From assembly GCA_019241645.1 (NCBI GenBank), contig JAFAWQ010000039.1, positions 62,001 through 126,000 on the forward strand: 64,000 nucleotides of DNA. The letters run 5' to 3'. Numbering within the stretch: position 1 is the first letter of the stretch; each line of letters opens with the position of its first letter. A program made the position numbers and the translations under genes. This stretch comes from Alphaproteobacteria bacterium (GTDB taxonomy: Bacteria; Pseudomonadota; Alphaproteobacteria; Micropepsales; Micropepsaceae). The notes under the pieces are model-generated. The model saw nothing but the letters and a program-made list of their open reading frames with translations. It was not told where the DNA came from and did not search any database. This document shows positions 32,558-42,054 of this stretch, in pieces.

Positions 32558-32971
32558 ATGAACACTTCTCGTTTGTTAGGAACTATTGCGGTCGCGACAG
32601 TCCTCGGTTTAGCTCCGGCTTTTGCAAAGGGTGGCGGTTCGCCGACGACAGGAAAAACTCAGCGCGATGCCACCACGCTATCGACCGGCTCGGGGCCGAA
32701 AGCGGACCCGACGGGATCTCCGCGCCAGTTGGACCCCCCGCCCAATCCAATACCCGTCAGTACCATGGGATCTAATTCGACACCCACCGCTCAACCGCGG
32801 GCAATCGATCCGCCACCGTCCGCAGGGGGCGATGGTGGCACCAACCACATTGTAACGCCTGTAGCGAATCGGCCAGGTGGCGCGCGTCCGGACGACACAA
32901 ACCAGCATATTTACCGCAAAGTGCCGCCCCCGCCACCGAAAACCGTTCCTAACGGTCCAGCGCAAGACTAG
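32558..32971 (+). CDS. Small exported proline-rich protein
   Basis: The start ATG 32558 has AAGGAG six bases upstream; the tracked start 19 codons earlier lacks one. A signal peptide (MNTSRLLGTIAVATVLGLAPAFAKG) is followed by a disordered Pro/Thr/Gly/Asn-rich region with two similar segments (PRQLDPPPNPIP and PRAIDPPPSAGG). The end reads KVPPPPPKTVPNG. A cell-wall or matrix linker role is possible. It is followed by a strong terminator. The 249 bp upstream are AT-richer and probably hold its promoter. Confidence 0.65.
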   Translation: MNTSRLLGTIAVATVLGLAPAFAKGGGSPTTGKTQRDATTLSTGSGPKADPTGSPRQLDPPPNPIPVSTMGSNSTPTAQPRAIDPPPSAGGDGGTNHIVTPVANRPGGARPDDTNQHIYRKVPPPPPKTVPNGPAQD

Positions 32972-32990
32972 ATCGCCGCGCGAAACGCTT

Positions 32991-33024
32991 AGAGCAGCAG
33001 GCATGCCTGCTGCTCTTTCTTTTA
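32991..33024 (+). terminator. Rho-independent terminator
   Basis: A perfect 13-bp stem AGAGCAGCAGGCA/TGCCTGCTGCTCT is followed by TTCTTTT. It ends the proline-rich protein gene. The T-tract overlaps the stop of the convergent barrel gene. Confidence 0.9.
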
Positions 33025-34359
33025 TGCGTGAAGCAAAAATCCAGCGCTGATCACGCTGTCGCGAAAATCGGCGGAGTCCACTGTCGAACCCCGTGACGTA
33101 TAAAGATATGAGAATTGCAGGCTCGCATCCCGGTTCAGGAAATAACGCAGCGTGACGCCCGCGGATGGATATTGGTCGACGCGGTCCCCGCCGGCGAAGC
33201 GGCTATAGGTGTACGCGCCAAAGCTCTGGAGGACGACATCCCTCGCCAGTTCACAATCGATGCCAAGCCGCACCGATTGGTCATCCGATGTCGTGACCCC
33301 GGGGAGGATGACATCGGAAAGGGAGCGGGCCGCCGAAACATGTACCGTCAGCTCGGGCCCGGGATACCAGTTGAGGGCCGCTCCGTAGTCGAGCGTTTTG
33401 AAATCGGGAAGCGGCGGCACAGCACTGTCGGGAAAAATCTGCTGCAGATAGCCCACGAACATTTCACCTTTAACGGTCCTTGCCACGTCGACGACGGCAC
33501 CCGCCTGCAGCCGGTAGCCCCATGATGAACGGTCAAGCTCGAGCGAAGCCGGGTGATGAAAATCACGGCTGTTGAAAATCGCGCGCCCAAAAAGCTGAAG
33601 CTCCCCGGTGATCTGATAACCGGCCTTGATCCATTCCTCGCCAGTGCTCTCGTCGCGGATTCGATTGCTGGCCGTTCGAATATCACCGCTACGATGAAGC
33701 AGCGATGTCGGCTGCCAGTCGAAAGAGTCGAAGGATCCTCCCAGGCCAAACCGCCACAGGCCCGGCTCATAGGCGATAGCGGAGTCGAGATGCCCCCGAT
33801 AGTACCGGGTGTAGTTGCGCTGCTGCAGTTTCGGCGTGACTTCCGCCGATTCAAAGCTCTCGTGATATGCGCCATAATAGCCGGATGCCGAGGCGCGCAG
33901 CACATTGTCGCTCGTGGCGACGCTAGCATCGGCGCCGGCTGTCCAGTCCGTCAGATTGAGCTGGTGGAACCTCGCATAGTTGAGGGTATCGAGATTGCCG
34001 GAGAAGCCAATCACGGCATTGCTGGTTTTCCGCTGCACCCGCACGATAGGCGTGGTTTCCAGGAACCAGTCTGACGGTGCGCGGCCCGGGAGCAGACTGC
34101 GGAAGACGTTGTTGTCGTAATTGGCGGTGGCGATCAACGAGGGCAGCAGCAGCCAGTCGCCGATGGCAATTCCGGTGGCGTCGTAGTCCGGCCGCGAACG
34201 CTCCATCACGCCCGGCGGCTCTTGCGCCGTCGTTTGCGCCCGCGTTTCTGCGCTGGACAAGGCACAAGGCAAAGCGGCGGCAAGCCAGCACGCGGACAGT
34301 TTCTGCTTGCGAAAAAACGACGACAGAGCCGGTGCCATTACCCCCAGTCTTTCCCCCAT
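33022..34359 (-). CDS. Outer membrane beta-barrel protein, BBP2 family
   Basis: A 445-aa protein with a signal peptide (cleaved near RAQT). The family pattern is RPDYDATGIAIGDWLLLPSLIATANYDNNVF, as in beta-barrel porin 2 (PF10082) proteins linked to exopolysaccharide export. Alternating hydrophobic strands follow to a C-terminal VISAGFLLHA that ends in a small residue rather than Phe. A second ATG at residue 8 is an alternative start. The gene is isolated, so the export partner is not evident. Confidence 0.8.
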   Translation of the reverse strand: MGERLGVMAPALSSFFRKQKLSACWLAAALPCALSSAETRAQTTAQEPPGVMERSRPDYDATGIAIGDWLLLPSLIATANYDNNVFRSLLPGRAPSDWFLETTPIVRVQRKTSNAVIGFSGNLDTLNYARFHQLNLTDWTAGADASVATSDNVLRASASGYYGAYHESFESAEVTPKLQQRNYTRYYRGHLDSAIAYEPGLWRFGLGGSFDSFDWQPTSLLHRSGDIRTASNRIRDESTGEEWIKAGYQITGELQLFGRAIFNSRDFHHPASLELDRSSWGYRLQAGAVVDVARTVKGEMFVGYLQQIFPDSAVPPLPDFKTLDYGAALNWYPGPELTVHVSAARSLSDVILPGVTTSDDQSVRLGIDCELARDVVLQSFGAYTYSRFAGGDRVDQYPSAGVTLRYFLNRDASLQFSYLYTSRGSTVDSADFRDSVISAGFLLHA

Positions 34360-34459
34360 CCATCAGACACGTTCTATTGCCGCGAAAACGCATCAGGAAA
34401 GAGAAGGCTCCCCGGACCGATGCCTGCGGCTGATGTCGCACGGCCTCCCGCCTGCGAGT

Positions 34460-34660
34460 TCAGATCAGTTCTTCAATGATATAGAAAACGCCGACCATTG
34501 CGCCTGCTCCCGCAGCGGCCACGAGCACCGCGGCAACGAAGCCGACCGCCCGCTCGCTGACTGGAATGGGCGCGCGCCGGAAGGCGGCGTAGAGCCCATA
34601 CGCGACGAATGCCACGGCCCAGACCACGGCTGAAAAATAGATGAGCGGCTGAAACCACAT
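34460..34660 (-). CDS. Small two-span membrane protein
   Basis: A 66-aa protein consisting of two membrane spans (FSAVVWAVAFVAYGLYAAF and VGFVAAVLVAAAGAGAMVGVFYII) with a short basic loop, ending in acidic EELI. Codon positions look normal for the window. No family recognised. It lies 72 bp downstream of a 70-aa hypothetical on the same strand. Confidence 0.55.
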   Translation of the reverse strand: MWFQPLIYFSAVVWAVAFVAYGLYAAFRRAPIPVSERAVGFVAAVLVAAAGAGAMVGVFYIIEELI

Positions 34661-34732
34661 ACGCGACCCCTCTGCCGGCCGCCAAGACTAGCGCCTGCCA
34701 CGCGGCTTTGCACCTCCCGAACAGTCAATCCA

Positions 34733-34945
34733 TCAGGATGCCATGCAGGGGCTGGCGTCACGACGGCACTCCTCCAGATCCAGCCGCGTGACCACGCGCC
34801 GCCCCAAGGGATCCTCGACATGGACATGCCAGACCCCCGGATCGGCGAGCAGCGAAACCGCACGCGCCAGCGCCTGCTCCCAGGATGAGTAATCGTCCGC
34901 CAGGGAAAACGAACCCTGGCGATAAATGACGCGAAATGCATGCAT
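34733..34945 (-). CDS. Small hypothetical protein, 70 aa
   Basis: A soluble protein (MHAFRVIYRQGSFSLADDYSSWEQALARAVSLLADPGVWHVHVEDPLGRRVV). It looks like a small alpha/beta sensor-like fold with two Cys near the end. The codon usage is consistent. It reads like the short DUF6894-style proteins of this window but I cannot assign it. Confidence 0.5.
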   Translation of the reverse strand: MHAFRVIYRQGSFSLADDYSSWEQALARAVSLLADPGVWHVHVEDPLGRRVVTRLDLEECRRDASPCMAS

Positions 34946-35087
34946 GACAGAATTGCTCCCGGCCCTTGTGCGTAACTAACGCATGCGCTGCGAATTCAGG
35001 CGCGACCGCAGGTGTTTTGGAGTTAATGGATTACGAAGGATACGACGCGGCGTGAAATGAATGAGGCTTTGTTTCACACGGAGCTAA

Positions 35088-35420
35088 TCAGACGATAGGT
35101 TCGTCCACGAAGGCGCGTCCATCGCGATCTTCTATTTCCAAAATCCACAAATCGGGATCGAAGCGCGCCTGCTTTTCGAGATAAGCCAGCACCGCGTTTT
35201 CATCGGCGCTTTCGCCGAGCGGCTTGGTCCAGATCAGTTCGCCATCGCCGCGCCGTGCCTGGTTGAGAACCGTGAATGTGCCATCGAGACGCGATAGCTT
35301 GAGGAACAGCGCGCCCGCATCTTCCTGCCCCCTGCGCACGAGATAGGCCTGCGCGCCCGCCACTTCGGCGCGGCGGATGATGGCCTTGGCCTGAATGGCG
35401 CTCTTGATGCGAGGCTGCAT
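35088..35420 (-). CDS. DUF1491-family protein
   Basis: I start at ATG 35420 (MQPRIKSAIQAKAIIRRAE), with GGAG eight bases upstream. The 110-aa product matches DUF1491: RRAEVAGAQAYLVRRGQEDAGALFLKLSRLDG and LEKQARFDPDLWILEIEDRDGRAFVDE. This is a conserved alphaproteobacterial protein of unknown function. It lies 11 bp downstream of the methyltransferase gene, probably in one transcript. Confidence 0.88.
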   Translation of the reverse strand: MQPRIKSAIQAKAIIRRAEVAGAQAYLVRRGQEDAGALFLKLSRLDGTFTVLNQARRGDGELIWTKPLGESADENAVLAYLEKQARFDPDLWILEIEDRDGRAFVDEPIV

Positions 35421-35431
35421 GCGGCCAGCTC

Positions 35432-36097
35432 CTATTCTTCCGGCACGCGAAATATGGCGGCGGTCACCCGATAGTTGTGTTTGAGCCAATAAAGCTTGCC
35501 CATGGAGCGCCGCCATTTCTTAAGTCCAAGGAACGGCACCGGCGCGCGGAACACATGACGCAAAAGTATCCAGGGCCGCTTTTTCACCTGGTCGCGATAG
35601 GATTCACCCACGTCGAGAATTTCCCCTTCCAGCATCCTCGCCGGCGCGAACAGCTGGGCGAGCGCGGCGGGAGACGGGCGGTACATCGTGTCGATCGGAT
35701 CGCGATGATGGGGATAGCTGTAAGGCACGGTCACGAAAACCAGCCCGCCCGGGCCGGCGATTTCGAGACAGCGCGACGCGAGCCGTTCTGGCTCGCGCAC
35801 ATGCTCCAGAATGTTGCAGCAAAGAATCGCCTTCGCCCCAACCGCCTTCAATCGCGGCAGATCGGCATCCGCAAGAATATCTGCACGCAAATCGATGCCG
35901 TCGCCTTCGCGGAAATCGAGATGGACGAGATGAATTCCGGCCGCTTCCAGCGGCGCGAACAGTTCCCGATGCGTCCAGGGCTGCTCAACCTCGCGAAACG
36001 CGCGCGTGCTGGAGCCGATGTTCAGCAGCGGCGAAACCCGCGCGATCGGGAAATCGCGCACCTTGCGGCAGAGCCAGCGAGCTTCGGCTTCGAACAT
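35432..36097 (-). CDS. SAM-dependent methyltransferase (class I)
   Basis: A 221-aa protein with a Rossmann-type SAM fold. LLNIGSSTRAFRE is motif I-like, HLDFREGDGIDLRADI is the acidic loop, KAILCCNILEHVREPERLASRCLEIAGPGGLVFVTVPYSYPHHRDP covers motifs II-III. The basic C-terminus suggests a carbohydrate or lipid substrate rather than DNA. It is upstream of DUF1491. Substrate unknown. Confidence 0.82.
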   Translation of the reverse strand: MFEAEARWLCRKVRDFPIARVSPLLNIGSSTRAFREVEQPWTHRELFAPLEAAGIHLVHLDFREGDGIDLRADILADADLPRLKAVGAKAILCCNILEHVREPERLASRCLEIAGPGGLVFVTVPYSYPHHRDPIDTMYRPSPAALAQLFAPARMLEGEILDVGESYRDQVKKRPWILLRHVFRAPVPFLGLKKWRRSMGKLYWLKHNYRVTAAIFRVPEE

Positions 36098-36157
36098 GCG
36101 ATTGCAAAATCCGGAATGACTTCTGCCGCAGGATAGCGCGGGCGGGACAATCCAATG

Positions 36158-37864
36158 TCAAGCCGCGCAGCTGCCGTGCATCGTCTCGCGTTCATCGCGC
36201 CTTCCAAGCACGCAGCTCACCTTTCGGGCCAGATCGTCCTTGGCGAAGGGCTTGCCGAGGATGTGGTCGGCGTCCACCCCCGCGACCGCGGCGCGATCCG
36301 CAAATCCGGTGACAAACAGGACAGGCAAATCGGGGCGGCGCTGCTTAGCTTCGCGCGCGAGCTCGGCGCCATTCATGCCAGGCATGGCAAAATCGAACAC
36401 CGCAAGATCGATGCCGTGCTCACGCTCCACAAGATCGAGTGCCGCGCCGCCACTGCCGGCCTCCAGGACCGAATATCCGAGATCGCGGAGCATGACAGCG
36501 GTCACGTCACGCACCGCCCGATCGTCGTCGACCAGCAGGATCGTCCCGCCGCCGGTGGCATACGGACTACCCTTTGCCCGATCGATGACGCGGCCGTCGG
36601 ACACATTGGCCCGTGCGCGCGGCAGATAAATGCGCACGGTGGTGCCTTCATTCGCAGCCGAGTCGATCCGAACGCCACCGCCCGACTGTTTGGCGAAACC
36701 GAGAACCTGGCTGAGGCCCAGACCCGATCCCTTGCCGATTTCCTTGGTGGTGAAAAAGGGTTCGAAGGCTTTCTGGCGCACCTCTTCGGTCATGCCGGTG
36801 CCGGTATCGTGCACGCACACTTCCACATAGTCGCCGGCGGGTGGCTCCTCCGGCGACATCGGCGCACCCAGTGTCACGTTCGATGTTTTGACGGTGAGTT
36901 CCCCGCCTTTCGGCATCGCATCCCGCGCATTGATTGCAAGATTGAGAATGGCGAGCTCCACCTGCGTGGGGTCCGCCAGCGCCGGCCACAGCCCTGCGCC
37001 AGATTCGGTGGTGATATGCACGCCGCCGCCGATGGTGGTCTGCAAGAGATCGCGAATGCGTTCCACGACATTGTTCAGGTCGAGTGTCTTGGGAAGCAGG
37101 CGTTGGCGGCGCGAGAAGGAGAGCAGCTGGTCGGTGAGCTTCGCGCCGCGCTCCGCGGCCGTGCGCATATAGGAAAGCCGCTGCAGGGATTTGGCGTCGA
37201 CCCCTGCCGTTTGCAGGTCGCGCTCCAGGAACTGGATATTTCCCAGGACGACGGTGAGCAGATTATTGAAATCATGGGCCACGCCGGAGGTCAGCTGGCC
37301 CACAGCTTCCAGCCGCTGCATCTGACGAAGCGTGGCCTCCACGCGCTCGCGTTCCTCGATCTGATTGAGCAGCTGGCGGTTGGCGGTCGCGAGCTCCTCG
37401 GTGCGCTCGTTCACCCGCAACTCGAGTTCTTCGTTCAGCCGCTGCCAGGCATACTGCCGCTGGCGGCTGCGAAGATTGGTGTGCACCAGACTGACGAGGG
37501 TGGTCGGATGAAACGGCCTCTCCAGGAACGTGACGTTTCCAAGCGTCCTTGTCAGTTCCGCGGCGGCGGGATTGCGCTCCAGCCCGCCGCCATGCTGCGT
37601 CAGCAGGACGAAGGGAAAATCCGACCAGGGCGGCTGATCTCTCACCCATTCCACCAGCATGCGCAGTTCCCCAGCCTGCAAAGCTTCCTCGGTGACGATC
37701 GCGGTTTCCGCGCCCCGGTTCAGCTCACCCACAAGCTGATTCAGATCCTCGCAGATGAGGCACGAGAGCTTCGCGTCGCGAAGGATGGTAGCCGCCACCG
37801 ACGCATCGCGGCCCCGCGGCGCCAGGATCAGCGTCATCGGCGCAGCATTGCGCGATTCGGTCAC
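36158..37864 (-). CDS. Hybrid histidine kinase coupled to the KaiC-like protein
   Basis: A 568-aa soluble hybrid kinase. Residues 10-125 form a receiver-like domain with no clear phospho-acceptor Asp. A coiled coil (140-185) leads to HisKA with His197 (SGVAHDFNNLL). A HATPase domain follows with NLAINARDAMPKGG, HDTGTGM and GKGSGLGLSQVLGF. A C-terminal receiver has VDDDRAV and the Asp of FDFAMPGMNG. The start overlaps the KaiC gene stop by 4 bp, so the two are made together. It likely relays the state of the KaiC-like protein to unknown partners. Confidence 0.93.
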   Translation of the reverse strand: MTESRNAAPMTLILAPRGRDASVAATILRDAKLSCLICEDLNQLVGELNRGAETAIVTEEALQAGELRMLVEWVRDQPPWSDFPFVLLTQHGGGLERNPAAAELTRTLGNVTFLERPFHPTTLVSLVHTNLRSRQRQYAWQRLNEELELRVNERTEELATANRQLLNQIEERERVEATLRQMQRLEAVGQLTSGVAHDFNNLLTVVLGNIQFLERDLQTAGVDAKSLQRLSYMRTAAERGAKLTDQLLSFSRRQRLLPKTLDLNNVVERIRDLLQTTIGGGVHITTESGAGLWPALADPTQVELAILNLAINARDAMPKGGELTVKTSNVTLGAPMSPEEPPAGDYVEVCVHDTGTGMTEEVRQKAFEPFFTTKEIGKGSGLGLSQVLGFAKQSGGGVRIDSAANEGTTVRIYLPRARANVSDGRVIDRAKGSPYATGGGTILLVDDDRAVRDVTAVMLRDLGYSVLEAGSGGAALDLVEREHGIDLAVFDFAMPGMNGAELAREAKQRRPDLPVLFVTGFADRAAVAGVDADHILGKPFAKDDLARKVSCVLGRRDERETMHGSCAA

Positions 37865-39357
37865 GCCTTGCCCTCGAGCAGGGGCGAGCTTTTCCCGACA
37901 TAGGTTGGAACGCCTCCCAGCACACCGTGGAAATCCACCAATGGCGGTCCTACAGTCACGCCGTCGTCCCCGATGCGGAATTCGCGAATGGTATCCTCGT
38001 GCTTGCCGGTGCGTTTCTTGATGACCGAGATGGCGCGCCGCACCCGGCCGCCGGCTTCGAAGTAGCGGAGCAATATGACCGTGTCGGCGAGATAGGTGAC
38101 ATCCACCGTCTGCTTCATATCGCCCACCATGCCGTGCTGCGCGACGGTGAGAAACGTGGCCGCGCCCCGCCGGTTCAAATACTGCAGCAACTCGTGCAGA
38201 TGCAGGATCAGGTACTGCTCCTCCGGCATGGCGGCCTGGTAGCCGTTGACGCTGTCGATACCCACGAGCTTGGCGCCGCTGCGGTCCACCGCGGCGCGCA
38301 CCCGGTGCGAAAACTCACCGGGAGACAATTCCGCCGCATCCATCTGTTCGATGAACAACTTGCCGGAATCCCGCATCGCCGCGAGATCCACGCCCAATTC
38401 GAGGGCGCGGGAAAAGAGCAGGCCGATTTCCTCGTCGAACAGGAACAGCGCGACGCGATCGCCACGCTTCACGGCAGCCTGCATGTATTTCAGGACAAGT
38501 AGCGACTTTCCGCTCCCTGCCGGGCCGAGAAGCAAGGTGCTGGAGCCGGACGTGACGCCTCCGCCCATCAGCGCATCCAGTTCCGGAATGTCGCTTGCGA
38601 TGATGTTGCTGACAAAGCTTCCGCGATGCTCTGCCGCGACAAGGCGCGGATAAACGTTCACGCCGCCCATGGTGATCGTGAAATCGTGAAAGCCGCTGCG
38701 GAAGCTCTGCCCGCGGCACTTCACCGCCCGGAGCCTGCGGCGTTCGCCGCCGTAGACCGGCGCGAGCTGGTCCAGATGCACCACGCTATGCGCAATGGAA
38801 TGCACCGCGCGATCGACGGTGTCGGCCGTCATGTCGTCGAGCAGGATGACGGTCGTCTGATGCTCGGCGAAGTAATGCTTGAGCGCGAGGATTTGCCGGC
38901 GGTAGCGCAGCGAGCTTTGCGCCAGCAAGCGGATCTCGGAGAGGCTGTCGATCACCACGCGCTTGGGCTTCAACCGCTCGATCGCGGCGAAAATCCGCTC
39001 CATGGTTTCGCCGAGCTCAAGGTCGGACGAGTAGAGCAGGCTTTGATGCTGCTCGGGATCGAGCACGCTTTCCGGCGGCACCAGCTCGAACACTTCGATG
39101 TGATCGTCGAGCGTCCAGCCGTGGGATTTCGCGCCGGCCCGCAGCTCATCCTCCGTTTCCGCCAGGCTGACGTAGATACCGCTCTCTCCCGCTTTCGCGC
39201 CCGCCATGAGGAAGTGGAGCGCGATGGTGGTTTTTCCCGTGCCGGGCGTGCCTTCCAGCAGATGCAGGCGGTTGCGCGCCCAGCCCCCGTAAAGAATCTC
39301 GTCCAGCCCGGAGATCCCCGAGGAAGCCTTGGGAAGCGTGAGTGCGGGATCGTTCAT
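37861..39357 (-). CDS. KaiC-like double RecA-fold ATPase
   Basis: A 498-aa protein with two KaiC domains. CI has Walker A GTPGTGKTT (36-44) and the catalytic acidic segment LAETEDEL. CII has Walker A GPAGSGKSLL and the DEE pair of LFLFDEEIGLLF. The segment corresponding to the cyanobacterial phosphosites Ser431-Thr432 reads VDVTYLADT here, giving Thr-Tyr by eye alignment. The R-finger-like basic segments are present. No kaiA or kaiB is in the window. It is followed by the histidine kinase in an overlapping pair. Confidence 0.93.
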   Translation of the reverse strand: MNDPALTLPKASSGISGLDEILYGGWARNRLHLLEGTPGTGKTTIALHFLMAGAKAGESGIYVSLAETEDELRAGAKSHGWTLDDHIEVFELVPPESVLDPEQHQSLLYSSDLELGETMERIFAAIERLKPKRVVIDSLSEIRLLAQSSLRYRRQILALKHYFAEHQTTVILLDDMTADTVDRAVHSIAHSVVHLDQLAPVYGGERRRLRAVKCRGQSFRSGFHDFTITMGGVNVYPRLVAAEHRGSFVSNIIASDIPELDALMGGGVTSGSSTLLLGPAGSGKSLLVLKYMQAAVKRGDRVALFLFDEEIGLLFSRALELGVDLAAMRDSGKLFIEQMDAAELSPGEFSHRVRAAVDRSGAKLVGIDSVNGYQAAMPEEQYLILHLHELLQYLNRRGAATFLTVAQHGMVGDMKQTVDVTYLADTVILLRYFEAGGRVRRAISVIKKRTGKHEDTIREFRIGDDGVTVGPPLVDFHGVLGGVPTYVGKSSPLLEGKA

Positions 39358-39467
39358 GCAGCGAAACCAAAATAGACGGCTAGTTTTCGGCTCCGCCCGA
39401 AACTCGCCCCGGCGAGAGTAAACGCTCCGCGGCCTGCGCGGGTTCCCGGCCAGCCGCGTATCGACCC

Positions 39468-41858
39468 TTACTCCGGATTGTCCTCGTCCGTGCCGTCGGG
39501 ATTCTGGGCGCCTTCGTCATCGACATCGGGCGGCGGTGCGGGCGGCGGGCCGACTCGCGGCGGCGGCGGCGGCGGACGATCATCGCGCGGCGGCGGAGGC
39601 TCGGCATAGCGCGGCCGCTGCGAGCGAACGCCGCCGACGGATTCTCGATCGATACCAGGGCTCTCGGCGGCGGGTTGGGGTTCCTGGGGCACGATCACGC
39701 GCGCGGGCGGCGGCTGCTGCCGCACCACGCCGGAACGCGCCGACGGTTCTCCCGGCGGCGCTCTGCTTCGATCTTCGTTGAACAGCCAGTTCCACCACGA
39801 CCCGTTGCGCTCGCCCCTGCTGCTGTCCCTTCCGCGCGCGGAGCCGGTGTCTTTGTCCGCTGAGTCCGAATCGTCTTCGATATTCGCGCCGCCCGACTCC
39901 TCGTCCACATCCACCGATGTCGGGCTGTCATCCTCGATCGCGGCACCGCCCTCTTCAGCCGTGACGATGCCGTTGTCCATTTCCACGGTCTGCGGTGCGG
40001 ACTTTTCGAGTGGCTTTGCGGGCAGTCCATCTTCGGCGCTCGTCATCACCGCCTTCCACACTTCGGCGGGAATGCTGCCGCCGGTGACGTTGCGCATGGG
40101 CGAAGAGTCATCGTTGCCGATCCACACGCAAGCCACGTAATCGGCGGTGAAGCCCACAAACCAGGCATCGCGATAGTCCTGCGTGGTGCCGGTCTTGCCG
40201 GCGGCTTCATGGCCTGAAATCGCGGCGCTGCGGCCGGTGCCTTCAGCGACCACGCCATAGAGCATCGCCACCATGTCGCGGTTGGTGGTTTCCGTGACGA
40301 CGCGCTGCGGCGAGGGCTGCAGCCTGCGATAGAGCATGCGGCCTCTGGTATCGTCCACTTCCGTCACCATGTAGGGCTGCACGCGCAGGCCGCCATTGGC
40401 GAAGGCGGCATAAGCGGTGGTGAGTTCCAGCGGCGTGACTTCGGAGGTGCCAAGCGCCAACGACGCATTCGCTTCCAGCGGCGATTTGATGCCGAGGCGC
40501 TGCGCCGCCTGAATCACCTTCTCGATGCCGACTTCCTGGCCCAGCCCCGCAGTGATGGTGTTGACGGAATGCGCGAGCGCGCTCGCCAGCGTGATGGTGC
40601 CCCAGGAGCGGCCACCGTAATTCGTGGGCGTCCACCCATCGATATCGACGGATGAGTCGTTGCGGGTCTCCCACGGGCTGATGCCGCTTTCGAGCGCCGC
40701 CAGATACACGAAGGGCTTGAAGGCGCTGCCGGGTTGCCGTTTCGCCTGGGTGGCGCGGTTGAAGACGCTTTCGTCGTAATCGCGGCCGCCGACCAGTGCG
40801 GAGATCATCCCGTCGGGCTTCATCAGGATCACAGCGCCTTCATGCGCGCGGGCGCGGCGGCCCTCTTTTGCCAGCACGCGGTTGAGGCTACGGCGCGCGT
40901 TCTCCTGCAGGCGCGGATCGAGGGTGGTGCGCACCACCAGATCGCCGCTGGGCGGCTCGCCATTGATGCTGGCGAGCCGCGTGGCTTCGTCGGCCGCGGT
41001 GTCGAGAAAAAAGTTCCGCGCGTCCTGAACAGCGCGGTCGGTGATCACGGCAGGGTTGGCCTTGGCCTCCTCCGCCTGCTCACGGGTGATGGCATGTGTC
41101 TTCACCATCAGGTTGAGCACGTGGACAGCGCGCTCCTGGGCGCGGACGAGATCGCGCCGCGGCGAAAACACCGACGGCGCCGTGGTGAGCGTCGCCAGCA
41201 TGGCCGCTTCCGGCAGCGTGACGTCGCGCGCGCTCTTGCCGAAATACACATGCGCCGCGCCATCCACCCCATAAGCGCCGGAGCCGAGATAGATGCGATT
41301 CAGATAGAGCTGGAGAATCTCGGCCTTGCTGAGAGAATTCTCCAGGCTTGCCGCATCGAACAGCTCTTCCAGCTTGCGTGCATAAGTGCGCTTGGGATTG
41401 AGGAAGACGATCTTCGCCGTTTGCTGCGTGATGGTGGAACCGCCCTGCACCACATGCCCGGCGCGGAAGTTGATCCACATGGCGCGCAGCAGGCCGTGCA
41501 TGTCGATGCCGCCATGCGAATAGAAATGGCGGTCTTCCACCGCGATGAAGGCGGCAGGCAGATAGGCGGGCATCTCGTTCAGCTTCAGCCGCTCGCCGAC
41601 CATGGCGCCGCGGTGCCCGAGCTGGTTGCCCTCGGCATCCAGGAAGGTGAAAGCGATCGGGCGATTGACGGTGTAGAGGTCCTTGCGCGTGTCCAGCGGT
41701 GGCGCGAACTGGCGAAGGAGGGCCGGTGCGAGCGCAAGGCCAAGCAGGGGCAGAGCGATCAAAATCGTCGCGATGGCAAAATACTTGGCGAAGGGGCCAT
41801 GGGGACGCGCGAGCCACTGGCCAAACGCCCGGAGATTCTCCTCGAAATGATCGGCCAT
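39468..41858 (-). CDS. Class A penicillin-binding protein (PBP1A family)
   Basis: I start at ATG 41858 (MADHFEENLRAFG), giving 796 aa; the tracked start is 39 codons upstream. One membrane anchor (IATILIALPLLGLALAPALL) precedes a GT51 glycosyltransferase (VEDRHFYSHGGIDMHG; GGSTITQQTAK). The transpeptidase has the serine motif PGSAFKP, then HSVNT and KTGTTQDYRDAW. The last about 150 residues are disordered, acidic then Pro-rich (DRPPPPPPRVGPPPAPPPD). It polymerises and cross-links peptidoglycan. Confidence 0.95.
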   Translation of the reverse strand: MADHFEENLRAFGQWLARPHGPFAKYFAIATILIALPLLGLALAPALLRQFAPPLDTRKDLYTVNRPIAFTFLDAEGNQLGHRGAMVGERLKLNEMPAYLPAAFIAVEDRHFYSHGGIDMHGLLRAMWINFRAGHVVQGGSTITQQTAKIVFLNPKRTYARKLEELFDAASLENSLSKAEILQLYLNRIYLGSGAYGVDGAAHVYFGKSARDVTLPEAAMLATLTTAPSVFSPRRDLVRAQERAVHVLNLMVKTHAITREQAEEAKANPAVITDRAVQDARNFFLDTAADEATRLASINGEPPSGDLVVRTTLDPRLQENARRSLNRVLAKEGRRARAHEGAVILMKPDGMISALVGGRDYDESVFNRATQAKRQPGSAFKPFVYLAALESGISPWETRNDSSVDIDGWTPTNYGGRSWGTITLASALAHSVNTITAGLGQEVGIEKVIQAAQRLGIKSPLEANASLALGTSEVTPLELTTAYAAFANGGLRVQPYMVTEVDDTRGRMLYRRLQPSPQRVVTETTNRDMVAMLYGVVAEGTGRSAAISGHEAAGKTGTTQDYRDAWFVGFTADYVACVWIGNDDSSPMRNVTGGSIPAEVWKAVMTSAEDGLPAKPLEKSAPQTVEMDNGIVTAEEGGAAIEDDSPTSVDVDEESGGANIEDDSDSADKDTGSARGRDSSRGERNGSWWNWLFNEDRSRAPPGEPSARSGVVRQQPPPARVIVPQEPQPAAESPGIDRESVGGVRSQRPRYAEPPPPRDDRPPPPPPRVGPPPAPPPDVDDEGAQNPDGTDEDNPE

Positions 41859-42054
41859 GGTCCTCGGGTGGTTCCGCGCGAGACAGCCCGTCCAGAACGA
41901 CAGTAACTCGCCGATGTTTGCGGCGGTTTCAAGACTCGGGACGCTAACGCGCGGACGCCGCGCCGGCCTGCGCATTGAAAAGCCGGTTGCCGGCCAACAT
42001 TAAGAAACCGACAGGAGCGTCCGGGGTCGCCCACCGACGCGGCGGCTACTTTGA

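Noticed and set aside
36155-37903. 582-aa plus-strand ORF
   Set aside because: It is antisense to the hybrid histidine kinase, which has all the family motifs.
37861-39357. Circadian clock locus
   Set aside because: KaiC-like proteins are widespread without clock function, and neither kaiA nor kaiB is present. The phosphosite pair is altered.
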